The translations under genes were made by a program, and so were the position numbers. A DNA stretch of 40,823 nucleotides from Halothiobacillaceae bacterium (GTDB lineage Bacteria > Pseudomonadota > Gammaproteobacteria > Halothiobacillales > Halothiobacillaceae): contig JAFGUH010000155.1 of the NCBI GenBank assembly GCA_016938615.1, positions 1-40,823 of the forward strand, written 5' to 3'. Numbering within the stretch: the stretch's first letter is position 1; every line of letters begins with the position of its first letter. Shown one piece after another: positions 1-8,168 of this stretch. Below the pieces are notes generated by a model that saw only the letters and a program-made list of their open reading frames with translations, was not told the DNA's origin and searched no databases.

Positions 1-208
1 CGGCGCGCGGTGAATGGCCGTCGCCATTCGCAAGCGCCGCAACGCCGCAGATGGGCCCTTGGCGGCCCGCCCGGACGGGGCTCGCGGGTTTGCCCGCACT
101 CGGCGTTCCCGGCCCTCGACGGGCAATGAGCCCGCCTTCGGTCCGGCGCCTTGATTGCGAACAAACCCGCAAGCCAGAGGCACCATCGATTCGTGCAGAG
201 GTTCCCTA
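1..208 (+). mobile_element. MITE-like element, copy 1 (left end outside window)
   Basis: This is the right-hand part of a short non-autonomous element that occurs three times in the window. The right terminal repeat ends at a TA dinucleotide at 207-208; read inward on the minus strand it is TA, GGGAACCT, then CTGCACGAATCGATGGTG. The body matches copies 2 and 3 throughout. It has a small hairpin (GAATGGC at 12-18 pairing with GCCATTC at 23-29) and a GCGGGTTTGCCCGC-type hairpin near 88-101. No transposase is encoded. The element ends about 50 bp before the start codon of the downstream cyclase/phosphodiesterase gene, so it probably lies in that gene's leader or promoter. The left terminus is beyond base 1. 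Confidence 0.75.
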
Positions 209-260
209 GCCTTCGCCGGCCTCACGGATTGCGACCGACCACGGACCCAGGACGACCCGC

Positions 261-2834
261 ATGCGACTCCCCCTGCCGATTCAGTTCCTCGTCTTCATCC
301 TCGTCCAACTGGGCCTGAGCGCTGGACTGGTGTTCTACCTCGGCAATCTCGCCCAATCGAATGTCGAGACCTTCGACCAGGCAAGCCGAGGCTTCGTCCA
401 CACCCAGAAGGCGATCGAGCAGCTTCGCGCAAACTACGCCGACATCGTCACCAAGGTCGAACATCGCGTCGATGCCTTCGCGGCGGGGGAGCGCCACGAT
501 GTCTCGGATCTGCGCGACGAGCTCAAGCAGATCGCCACCACCGTGCGCGGCAGCGTATCGCTCGAGCCGCTGCGCGATGACCACCCCGGAGCAGTGAATC
601 GCCTAGCCGGCTCGATCGACGCACAGGCCGAGGCGCTGGTTCAGGCCAGCCAGACCGTTGCCTCGGCCGACCGTGCCGAGGTCTCGCGCGTCCAGTCTCG
701 ACTGGCGGAACGGCGCACGCGGATCATGAGCGTGGGTTTCGGCGAGCTGATCGAGGCAGCCAACGAGGACATGGACCGCACCATGCGTGCGATCCATTCG
801 GCCAACGAAGCCGTCATCGGCAACTACCAGGTGGTGCTGATCGGTTTCGTTATGCTCCAGGCCCTGCTCCTGATGGGCGTGCTCTGGCTGACCAACCGCC
901 AGATCCGCCAGCTCGCGGATATCACCGAGCAGATCGTCGCCGGCAAGCAGGCTTCCGCCGGGAGCGAGCAAAAGCGCCGCGATCAGCTCGGCCGCATCGC
1001 GCGCGCGGTGCAACAGTTCCGCAGCTCGCTCGTTAGTCTGGCGAACTCGCGCGAACAACTGCAGGCGATGCTCAAGAAACACGACAAGGAATCCCTGAGC
1101 CGCAAGCGGGCCGAGGACTCGCTCGCGTTGACCGCATCGATCTTCGACGAGGTCCAGGAAGCCGTCCTGGTGACCGATATCCGCGGGCATGTCTCTCGCG
1201 CGAACCCGGCCGCCCAGACGCTGCTCGGTCTCACCGCCACACAACTCTCCGACCGACCGCTCCTCGAGATCCTGCTGGGCAAGCCGGCCGATGTCGTGGC
1301 GCCGATCTGGCGGCACCTGCTCGACGAAGGCGAATGGCGCAGCGAGGTCGAATTCACCCGCGAGGGTGACGATCGTCGACTGACCGGCCTGGTGTCGATC
1401 CGCCTGATCGGCGAACCGCGCGAGGGCCGTGGCCACGTGATCGTGGTGATCAACGATTACACCGAGATCCGGGCACGCGAGCGGGAGATACTTGCGCTCG
1501 CCCGCCTCGACAGCGTCACCGAGCGCTTGAACCGCGGCTACTTTGTCCAGCAGATCGACAGCCGGATACGTACCGAGCCGGAACAGCCCTTCGCACTGGT
1601 CGCCATCGGCCTGGACGGCTTTACGGCATTCAACGACGCCCTGGGTCGCCGTTTCGGTGACCGGATCCTGCGCGCCATCGGCGACCGACTCGACGACATC
1701 GTCGCCCCGGACGCCCAGTTGGCACGGATCGACGGCGACGAGTTCGGCTTCCTCGTGTTCGCCGACGGCCCGCAAGCCCTCGTGGAACGGGTGGACGCCA
1801 TGATGAGCGCGGCCCACGCGACGGTCACCGAGCGGCTCGAGCTGTCGGGCTACCGACTCGACATCCGTGCCAGCGTGACCTCCGCCGATTACCCGGGCGA
1901 GGGAGCCAGCGCCGAGGAGTTGCTGCGGATCACCGACAACGGCCTGTCACAGGCCAAGGCCGAGGGCGGCAACCGCATCGTCGGCCATGCCGAGGGGCAC
2001 AGCCGGGCCGCCCAGCGACGCTTCGACCTCACCCAGGCGCTCGGCAAGGCCCTTGGCAACCGCGAAATGCGCGTGCACTACCAACCGCAGGTCTCCCTTG
2101 CTAGTGGGGCATTGGTGGGTTTCGAAGCACTCATGCGCTGGCGCTACCGTGGCGACTGGATCTCGCCGAACGAGTTCATCCCGCTGGCCGAGGAACACAA
2201 CCTGATCGGCGAGTTCACCGAGTGGGCACTCGACCAGTCCTGTCGCCGACTGGCCGACTGGCAACGATTGGCGGGCCAGGAACTGACCATATCGATCAAC
2301 GTTCCGCCGCAGTTATTGTTGCTGGACAAGGTCGACGAACGATTGATCGCATTGACGAAAACCGCCGGCCTGCCGACCTCCTCGATCGTCCTCGAGATCA
2401 CCGAGAGCGATTTCGGCTCCGACCCGACCCTGCTCGCCGAACGCCTGCACCAGCTCGCAATGCAGGGGTTTGCCATCGCAATCGACGACTTCGGCACCGG
2501 CCACTCGTCACTTGCCTACCTCAACAACCTGCCGATCTCGAAGCTCAAGATCGACAAGCAGTTCGTCGACAAGATCGAACACGACGAGGACGCTCGCAAG
2601 CTGCTCGGCTCGATCCTCGCGCTGGCGGAGAAGCTGGAGTTCGAGGTAGTGATCGAGGGAGTCGAAACCTCGCAACAACTGGTCGAGCTGCGCAAGTTCG
2701 GCAGTCGGCTGCAGGTCCAGGGATTCGTGTTCTCGCGGCCCTTCGACGAGGACTACTGGGACGGCGAATTCATGCACGGCCGTATTCCGAACTACCCGGT
2801 CCCCGAGATCCAGCCGACTCGCCAGACCGACTGA
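261..2834 (+). CDS. Membrane PAS-GGDEF-EAL cyclic-di-GMP protein
   Basis: An 857-residue inner-membrane signalling protein that probably makes or, more likely, degrades cyclic di-GMP. A first membrane segment (about 6-33) and a second (about 190-212) bracket a helical periplasmic sensor domain. A HAMP-like linker, a PAS domain (about 285-400), a GGDEF domain (about 405-575) and an EAL domain (about 585-845) follow. The EAL domain keeps the key residues: FEALMRW, the Asn of ISINVPP, LEITES, DDFGTG, KIDK and EGVET. The cyclase signature reads DGDEF instead of GGDEF, so cyclase activity is doubtful and the domain may instead regulate the EAL domain. An AGGA sequence about 9 bases before the ATG supports this start. 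A strong hairpin terminator follows the stop codon. The target pathway (biofilm or motility) cannot be told from the sequence. Confidence 0.9.
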   Translation: MRLPLPIQFLVFILVQLGLSAGLVFYLGNLAQSNVETFDQASRGFVHTQKAIEQLRANYADIVTKVEHRVDAFAAGERHDVSDLRDELKQIATTVRGSVSLEPLRDDHPGAVNRLAGSIDAQAEALVQASQTVASADRAEVSRVQSRLAERRTRIMSVGFGELIEAANEDMDRTMRAIHSANEAVIGNYQVVLIGFVMLQALLLMGVLWLTNRQIRQLADITEQIVAGKQASAGSEQKRRDQLGRIARAVQQFRSSLVSLANSREQLQAMLKKHDKESLSRKRAEDSLALTASIFDEVQEAVLVTDIRGHVSRANPAAQTLLGLTATQLSDRPLLEILLGKPADVVAPIWRHLLDEGEWRSEVEFTREGDDRRLTGLVSIRLIGEPREGRGHVIVVINDYTEIRAREREILALARLDSVTERLNRGYFVQQIDSRIRTEPEQPFALVAIGLDGFTAFNDALGRRFGDRILRAIGDRLDDIVAPDAQLARIDGDEFGFLVFADGPQALVERVDAMMSAAHATVTERLELSGYRLDIRASVTSADYPGEGASAEELLRITDNGLSQAKAEGGNRIVGHAEGHSRAAQRRFDLTQALGKALGNREMRVHYQPQVSLASGALVGFEALMRWRYRGDWISPNEFIPLAEEHNLIGEFTEWALDQSCRRLADWQRLAGQELTISINVPPQLLLLDKVDERLIALTKTAGLPTSSIVLEITESDFGSDPTLLAERLHQLAMQGFAIAIDDFGTGHSSLAYLNNLPISKLKIDKQFVDKIEHDEDARKLLGSILALAEKLEFEVVIEGVETSQQLVELRKFGSRLQVQGFVFSRPFDEDYWDGEFMHGRIPNYPVPEIQPTRQTD

Positions 2835-2853
2835 CCTCCCACGCCCCGAGAAC

Positions 2854-2893
2854 AAAAGGCCCGCTGCCGCAACGCGCGACAGCGGGCCTTTTT
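2854..2893. terminator. Bidirectional intrinsic terminator
   Basis: AAAAGGCCCGCTG (2854-2866) pairs with CAGCGGGCCTTTT (2880-2892) around a 13-base loop. There is a T run after the right arm and an A run before the left arm, so it can end transcription on both strands. It lies between the convergent ends of the GGDEF-EAL gene and polA. Confidence 0.9.
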
Positions 2894-2931
2894 CGTCGAT
2901 GAGGCCGTCGACATGACCGCGGGGCCGGTTC

Positions 2932-5658
2932 TCAGTGCGCCTCGTCCCAGGACCCCCCGATCCCGATGCCCACCTCGAGCGGCACGCGCAGGTCGGCCGC
3001 CCGGATCATCGTGCGCTCGATCTCGTCTGCCAGTGAGGCCGCCTCGTCGGCGGGCACCTCGAAGATCAGCTCGTCGTGCACCTGGATGATCATGCGCGCC
3101 CGCCCGGTCTTCACCACGTTCTCGTAAAGGGCGAGCATCGCCCGCTTGATGATGTCGGCGGCCGTGCCCTGCATCGGCGCGTTGATCGCCGTGCGTTCGG
3201 CGTACTGGCGGCGCTGGCCGTTGCGGCTCTTGAGCTCGGGCAGGTAGAGGCGGCGGCCGAAGACTGTCTCGACAAAGCCGCGCTCATGGGCCCGCGCGCG
3301 GGTCTTGTCCATGTAGCGCGCCACCCCCGGGTAACGGGCGAAGTAGCGATCGATGTAGTCCTGCGCCTCCGTGCGCCCCACCCCGATCTGGCGAGCCAGA
3401 CCAAAGGCGGACATGCCGTAGATCAGCCCGAAGTTGATCGCCTTGGCCGCACGCCGCTGCTCGTCGCTTACCTCGCCGCCGTCGGCGAACACCTCGCGGG
3501 CGGTCGCGCGATGAATGTCCTCGCCCTGCTCGAAGGCCGACAGCAAGCCCTCGTCGCCTGACAGGTGCGCCATGATGCGCAGCTCGATCTGCGAGTAGTC
3601 CGCCGAGACCAGCTTGTGGCCGGGCGAGGCGACGAAGGCCTTGCGAATCCGCCGGCCCTCTTCGGTGCGTACCGGGATGTTCTGCAGGTTGGGGTTCGAT
3701 GACGACAGGCGCCCTGTGGCGGTGACCGCCTGGTGGAACATCGAGTGCACGCGCCCGGTGTCGGGGTCGATGCGCTCGGGCAGCCGGTCGATGTAGGTGC
3801 TCTTGAGCTTGGTCAGGCCGCGATAGTCGAGGATCAATTGGGCGAGCGGATGCTCGTCGACCAGCGCCGAGAGGGCCTCCTCGTTGGTCGACGGCTCGCC
3901 CTTGGGCGTCTTGACCTTCACCGGTAGCCCCATGCGGTCAAACAGGATCGCCTTCAACTGCTTGGTCGAGCCAAGGTTGAACGCCTCGCCGGCAATCTCC
4001 TGGGCCTGCGATTCGATCGCCGTGATCCGTTCGGCGATCGCCTCGCCCTGGCGGGCCAGCTGCTCGCTGTCGATCGCCACGCCGGCACGCTCCATGGTGA
4101 ACAGCACCGGCACCAGCGGCCGCTCGATTTCCTCGTAGACCGCCATCAACGACGGCGTCTCGGCCAGTCGTGCGCGCAGGCGGTCGGCCAGCTGCAGGGT
4201 GATGTCGGCATCCTCGGCGGCGTATGGGGCGGCCACGTCGATCTCGATCTGGTCGAAGGTCAGCTGCTTGGCGCCCCTGCCGGCGATCTCCTCGAAGGTG
4301 GTGGTCTGGTGCGAGAGCTCGCGGGAGGCGAGCGTGTCCATGTCGTGGCGCGAGGCGGTCGGGTCGAGCACGTAGGACTCGAGCATGCTGTCGTCGACCA
4401 GCCCGGCGAGCGTGATGCCGTGGTTGGCGAGCGCGTGCATGTCGAACTTGGCGTTCTGCAGGATCTTGGTGGGCCGATCGTCCTCCAGCCAAGGCTTGAG
4501 GCGGGCGAGCACCTGGTCGCGATCGAGCTGCGGCTCGACCCGTTCGCCGTGGGCATCAACATGCACCAAGGGCACGTAGATCGCCTCGTGCGGATCGACG
4601 GCAAACGACAGACCGACCACGCGGTTCTGCATGGGTTCGAGCGCATCGGTCTCGGTATCGAAGGCCACGCGCGGGGCCGCCTGGATCCGCTCGATCCACT
4701 CGTCGAGCGCGGCCATGTCGGTGATGGTTCGATAATCGACCTCCGGGCGCTCGGCCGTCTCGACTGCCGTATCGCCAACCGCGTCGCCCTCGGCAAGCCC
4801 CTGCTCGCCGAACCAGCGGCGCAACGAGTTGAGCCCGTAGCGATCGGCCAGCGCCAGCCCGTTCTGCACGTCGGCCGGCTCGATCACCAGCTCGCCCAAC
4901 GTCACCGGCAACTCGCAATCCGTGCGAATGGTCACCAGCTCGCGGCTGGTGGGCAGGAAATCGAGCGCATCGCGTAGCGACTGGCCCACCTTGCCCTTGA
5001 TCTCCTCGGCGTGCCGGATGATCTCGTCGAGCGAGCCGTACTGGTTGATCCACTTGGTGGCGGTCTTCGGCCCGCAGCCGGGCACGCCGGGGATGTTGTC
5101 GACCTTGTCGCCGACCAGGGCGAGAAAATCGATGAACTGTTCCGGGCCGATGCCGTACTTTTCCTCCACCGCCGCGACATCGGTGGTCTTGTTGCTCATC
5201 GTGTTGACCAGGGTGACACCGGGCGCGACCAGCTGCGCGAAATCCTTGTCGGCGGTGGCGACGATCACCTCCTCGCCGTTCTCGCGCGCCTCGTGCATCA
5301 GCGTGCCGATCACGTCATCGGCCTCGACACCCTCCACGCACAACAGCGGAAAGCCCAGCGCGCGCACCAGGACATGCACCGGCTCGATCTGAACGCGCAG
5401 GTCGTCGGGCAACGGCGGCCGATGGGCCTTGTAGTCGGGGTAGATGTCGTCACGGAAGGTCTTGCCCGGTGCGTCGAAGACCACCGCCATGTGGCTGGGG
5501 TCGGCCTCGCGCCGCATCTTCAAGAGCATGTTGACCACGCCGTGGATGGCCCCGGTGGGCGTGCCATCGGGCGCGTTCAGCGGCGGGAGGGCGTGAAAGG
5601 CACGGAACAGGAAGGAACTGCCGTCGACGAGAATCACGGGTCCGTTGCGGTCGGACAT
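2932..5658 (-). CDS. polA: DNA polymerase I
   Basis: A full-length family A polymerase of 908 residues, acting in Okazaki-fragment maturation and repair synthesis. The N-terminal third is the 5'-3' flap exonuclease. A DnaQ-like 3'-5' exonuclease domain starts near residue 330 with the acidic motif FDTETDALEP, so proofreading is probably intact. The polymerase domain has motif A (DYSQIELRIMAHL, from 687), the O-helix (RRAAKAINFGLIYG, from about 735) and motif C (VHDELIFEV, from about 860). I chose the ATG at 5658, which begins MSDRNGPVILVDGSS. The frame stays open for another 87 codons upstream, but that part is low-complexity and unlike the family. An AAAGGGG sequence lies about 12 bases before the start. 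It is transcribed divergently from the LOG-family gene. Confidence 0.97.
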   Translation of the reverse strand: MSDRNGPVILVDGSSFLFRAFHALPPLNAPDGTPTGAIHGVVNMLLKMRREADPSHMAVVFDAPGKTFRDDIYPDYKAHRPPLPDDLRVQIEPVHVLVRALGFPLLCVEGVEADDVIGTLMHEARENGEEVIVATADKDFAQLVAPGVTLVNTMSNKTTDVAAVEEKYGIGPEQFIDFLALVGDKVDNIPGVPGCGPKTATKWINQYGSLDEIIRHAEEIKGKVGQSLRDALDFLPTSRELVTIRTDCELPVTLGELVIEPADVQNGLALADRYGLNSLRRWFGEQGLAEGDAVGDTAVETAERPEVDYRTITDMAALDEWIERIQAAPRVAFDTETDALEPMQNRVVGLSFAVDPHEAIYVPLVHVDAHGERVEPQLDRDQVLARLKPWLEDDRPTKILQNAKFDMHALANHGITLAGLVDDSMLESYVLDPTASRHDMDTLASRELSHQTTTFEEIAGRGAKQLTFDQIEIDVAAPYAAEDADITLQLADRLRARLAETPSLMAVYEEIERPLVPVLFTMERAGVAIDSEQLARQGEAIAERITAIESQAQEIAGEAFNLGSTKQLKAILFDRMGLPVKVKTPKGEPSTNEEALSALVDEHPLAQLILDYRGLTKLKSTYIDRLPERIDPDTGRVHSMFHQAVTATGRLSSSNPNLQNIPVRTEEGRRIRKAFVASPGHKLVSADYSQIELRIMAHLSGDEGLLSAFEQGEDIHRATAREVFADGGEVSDEQRRAAKAINFGLIYGMSAFGLARQIGVGRTEAQDYIDRYFARYPGVARYMDKTRARAHERGFVETVFGRRLYLPELKSRNGQRRQYAERTAINAPMQGTAADIIKRAMLALYENVVKTGRARMIIQVHDELIFEVPADEAASLADEIERTMIRAADLRVPLEVGIGIGGSWDEAH

Positions 5659-5724
5659 GGTAGGATTTGCCCCTTTCAAACCGTGGGTTGGACTGACCGG
5701 ACACGGGCCCGGCGGGCCGATGAC

Positions 5725-5742
5725 GTGTGCACCGGTACACAC
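5725..5742. promoter_or_regulatory. 18-bp near-perfect palindrome, possible operator
   Basis: GTGTGCACCGGTACACAC is palindromic except for one mismatched pair. It lies about midway in the 203-bp gap between the divergent starts of polA and the LOG-family gene, where an operator for either promoter could sit. I do not recognise the cognate regulator. Confidence 0.3.
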
Positions 5743-5861
5743 CGGGACGCATCGGCGGGACTCGCAGGGGCGGCATGCCCGGGAGTCGACACTATGCCAC
5801 AGGCCGTCCGTTCCCCGGCCGCCCCAACCCGGTTCGCACCCGACCGCAACAGCCGTCCTCG

Positions 5862-6581
5862 ATGAAACGAAAGCTTCCCAACCACCCGACCCGCCTCGAT
5901 CAGCAGCAACGGCTCTCACAGGAGTCGTGGAAGGTCTTCCAGATCATGGCCGAGTTCGTCCACGGCTACGAGACATTGGCGAGCATCGAACCGGCGGTCA
6001 GTATCTTCGGCTCGGCGCGCTACGGGGAAGAAAACCCCTGGTACGCATTGACCGTGGAGGTGGCCGAAAAGCTCTCCAACGCGGGTTTCTCGGTGATCTC
6101 CGGCGGTGGCCCGGGCCTCATGGAGGCGGCCAACAAGGGCGCGCAGGCCGGTGGGGCGCCCAGCGTGGGCCTCAATATCGCCCTGCCCCACGAGCAAATG
6201 GACAATGACTACCAGGACGTCTCGCTGCACTTCCAGCACTTCTTCGCTCGCAAGGTGATGTTCGTCAAGCACGCCTCGGCCTATGTCGTGATGCCGGGGG
6301 GATTCGGTACGCTCGACGAACTCGCCGAGATACTTACCCTGGTGCAGACGGGCAAATCGCGGCGCATCCCGATCATCCTGGTGGGCTCGGACTTCTGGCG
6401 GGGGCTGATCGACTGGTTCAGCAAACAGCTCCTCGGCGAGAAGGCCATCGCCGAGGAGGATCTGGACCTGTTCACCCTCTGTGACACGGCCGACGCGGCC
6501 GTGGACGCAATCTTCGATTTCTATCGCAATCGCGGGGTCACGGCGACCGAGGAAGAACAGCAGAAGCTGCTCGACCTCTGA
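5862..6581 (+). CDS. LOG-family (TIGR00730-type) Rossmann-fold protein
   Basis: A 239-residue cytosolic protein of the lysine-decarboxylase-like/LOG family. Characterised members are nucleoside-5'-monophosphate phosphoribohydrolases that release a base from a nucleotide. The nucleotide-binding glycine motif SGGGPGLMEAANKGA (near residue 85) and the family signature MPGGFGTLDELAE (near 145) are both intact. The N-terminus (SWKVFQIMAEFVHGYETL) is typical of the roughly 240-residue bacterial subgroup. The ATG at 5862 gives the family's usual length, though no clear Shine-Dalgarno sequence precedes it. The physiological substrate cannot be assigned. It precedes thrB by 43 bp and may be cotranscribed with it. 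Confidence 0.85.
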   Translation: MKRKLPNHPTRLDQQQRLSQESWKVFQIMAEFVHGYETLASIEPAVSIFGSARYGEENPWYALTVEVAEKLSNAGFSVISGGGPGLMEAANKGAQAGGAPSVGLNIALPHEQMDNDYQDVSLHFQHFFARKVMFVKHASAYVVMPGGFGTLDELAEILTLVQTGKSRRIPIILVGSDFWRGLIDWFSKQLLGEKAIAEEDLDLFTLCDTADAAVDAIFDFYRNRGVTATEEEQQKLLDL

Positions 6582-6624
6582 ACCTCGACGACCGCAAGCA
6601 TCTCCTTCAACAGGCGAGACCGTC

Positions 6625-7602
6625 ATGTCGGTTTTTACCCGGGTCGATACCGATCAGCTTCAAACCTTCCTGAAACAATTCGACTGCGGCGACCTGGTCG
6701 AGCACCGCGGGATTGCCGCCGGCATCGAGAACACCAACTACTTCGTCACGACGACCGGCGGACGCTACGTACTCACCCTGTTCGAGAACCATGGGGCCGA
6801 GGAACTGCCGTTCTTCCTCGACCTGATGGCCTACCTCGCCGAACACGCGATCCCGACCGCCCACCCGGTTGCCACCCGTGACCACACCTATCTGACCGAG
6901 CTCAACCAGCGACCCGCGGCCCTGGTTCAACGACTAAGCGGCGCGTCGCTCGATCGCCCCACCCCGGAAGCCTGCGCCGAGATCGGCCGCACCTTGGCTC
7001 GCTTTCACCTCGTCTCGGCCGATTTCCCCGAATACCGCGAGCCGGATCGCGATCTCGCCTGGGCGGAGGGGGTGGCGCGCGCCCTGCACGAGACCGCCCA
7101 CGCCGACGAGCTAGCCCTGCTCGATGACGAACTGGCCTTCCAGCGCGGCGAGACGCGCAAGGGCCTGCCGCGCGGGGCGATCCACGCCGACCTGTTCCGC
7201 GACAACGCCTTGTTCGAGAACGGCCAGCTCACCGGCATCATCGACCTCTACTACGCCTGCACGGACGCCTTTGCCTACGACCTGGCCGTCACGGTGAACG
7301 ACTGGTGCGTCGACGCTGCCGGGGAGTCGCTTCCCGCCGAACGTGATGCACTGCTCGCCGCCTACCTCGCCGAGCGCCCCTTCACGGCGGCCGAGCAAGA
7401 CGCCTGGCCGGGGCTCCTCAGGGCCGCGGCGCTGCGTTTCTGGGTCTCTCGCATGCAGGATCAGTACTTCCCACGGGCCGCCGAGATGACCTACATCAAG
7501 GACCCGACCCCGTTCCGACGCATCCTCGAGGCCCACCGCGCGGCCGGCACCGGCACGGGTGACTGGATCATCGACAACCGGTCCCGGGAGGCCGCCTCGT
7601 GA
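6625..7602 (+). CDS. thrB: Homoserine kinase (aminoglycoside-phosphotransferase fold)
   Basis: A 325-residue enzyme that phosphorylates homoserine with ATP in threonine biosynthesis. It belongs to the APH-fold type II homoserine kinases, not the GHMP-kinase type of E. coli. The catalytic loop reads HADLFRDNALF (near residue 190) and the metal-binding segment is GIIDLYYACTDAFAYDLA (near 210). The N-terminal GIENTNYFV and RYVLTLFE segments form the nucleotide-binding lobe. The ATG at 6625 has an AGGCGAGA sequence upstream. Its stop codon overlaps the GTG start of the next gene by 4 bp (GTGA), so the TRAP permease genes are probably in the same transcript, although no metabolic link is obvious. 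Confidence 0.9.
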   Translation: MSVFTRVDTDQLQTFLKQFDCGDLVEHRGIAAGIENTNYFVTTTGGRYVLTLFENHGAEELPFFLDLMAYLAEHAIPTAHPVATRDHTYLTELNQRPAALVQRLSGASLDRPTPEACAEIGRTLARFHLVSADFPEYREPDRDLAWAEGVARALHETAHADELALLDDELAFQRGETRKGLPRGAIHADLFRDNALFENGQLTGIIDLYYACTDAFAYDLAVTVNDWCVDAAGESLPAERDALLAAYLAERPFTAAEQDAWPGLLRAAALRFWVSRMQDQYFPRAAEMTYIKDPTPFRRILEAHRAAGTGTGDWIIDNRSREAAS

Positions 7603-8165
7603 GCGAACCGGTGCCGGCCAGCCGATTGAGCGCCCTGGTCGATCACCTCGACCGGGTCAACGAGTGGGTCGGGCGCGTGGCGGCCTGGCTGGGGTTGCTG
7701 CTCACGCTGACCATATTCGGCGTGGTGGCCCTGCGCTACGGACTGTCCGACAGCAACCAGTGGTTATCGGAATCGATCACCTACTGGTTCGCCCTGCTGT
7801 TCATGCTCGGCATGGGCTACACCTACCGCCATGACGGTCACGTGCGGGTCGACGTCTTCTCCCGCAACGCCTCGCCACGACGGCGCGCGTGGATCGAGAT
7901 CGTCGGCATCCTGTTGCTGCTCTGGCCGCTATGCCTGTTCATCGCGCTGAGCAGCCTCGAGTACGTCGGCAACAGCTGGGCAATGCGCGAAGGCTCGCCG
8001 GAGCCCGGCGGCATCCCGCTGCTCTACATGCTCAAGAGCCTGTTGATCGTCATGCCGGCCCTGCTTTTCTGGCAGGGGCTGGTGGAACTGCTACGCCAGG
8101 TGGTCCGATTGCGCCACGGGTCGCCCAGCCAGCCGGACCACGGCTCGATCGAGGAGGGGATGTAG
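7599..8165 (+). CDS. TRAP transporter small permease (DctQ type)
   Basis: A 188-residue inner-membrane protein with about four hydrophobic segments, near 27-45, 60-80, 100-122 and 146-165, matching DctQ-type small TRAP permeases. SNQWLSESITYWFALLFMLGMGYTYRHDGHVRVDVF is the conserved core, with the family's W-x-E and H-V-R-V-D pattern. TRAP systems use sodium or proton gradients to import organic acids and similar compounds delivered by a periplasmic binding protein. The GTG start is preceded by GGGAGG and overlaps the thrB stop. The large permease gene follows after 3 bp. No binding-protein gene is adjacent, so the substrate is unknown. Confidence 0.85.
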   Translation: MSEPVPASRLSALVDHLDRVNEWVGRVAAWLGLLLTLTIFGVVALRYGLSDSNQWLSESITYWFALLFMLGMGYTYRHDGHVRVDVFSRNASPRRRAWIEIVGILLLLWPLCLFIALSSLEYVGNSWAMREGSPEPGGIPLLYMLKSLLIVMPALLFWQGLVELLRQVVRLRHGSPSQPDHGSIEEGM

Positions 8166-8168
8166 ACC

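Noticed and set aside
5659-5919. 87-codon N-terminal extension of polA
   Set aside because: The extension is low-complexity and runs through the divergent promoter region. The ATG at 5658 matches the family start.
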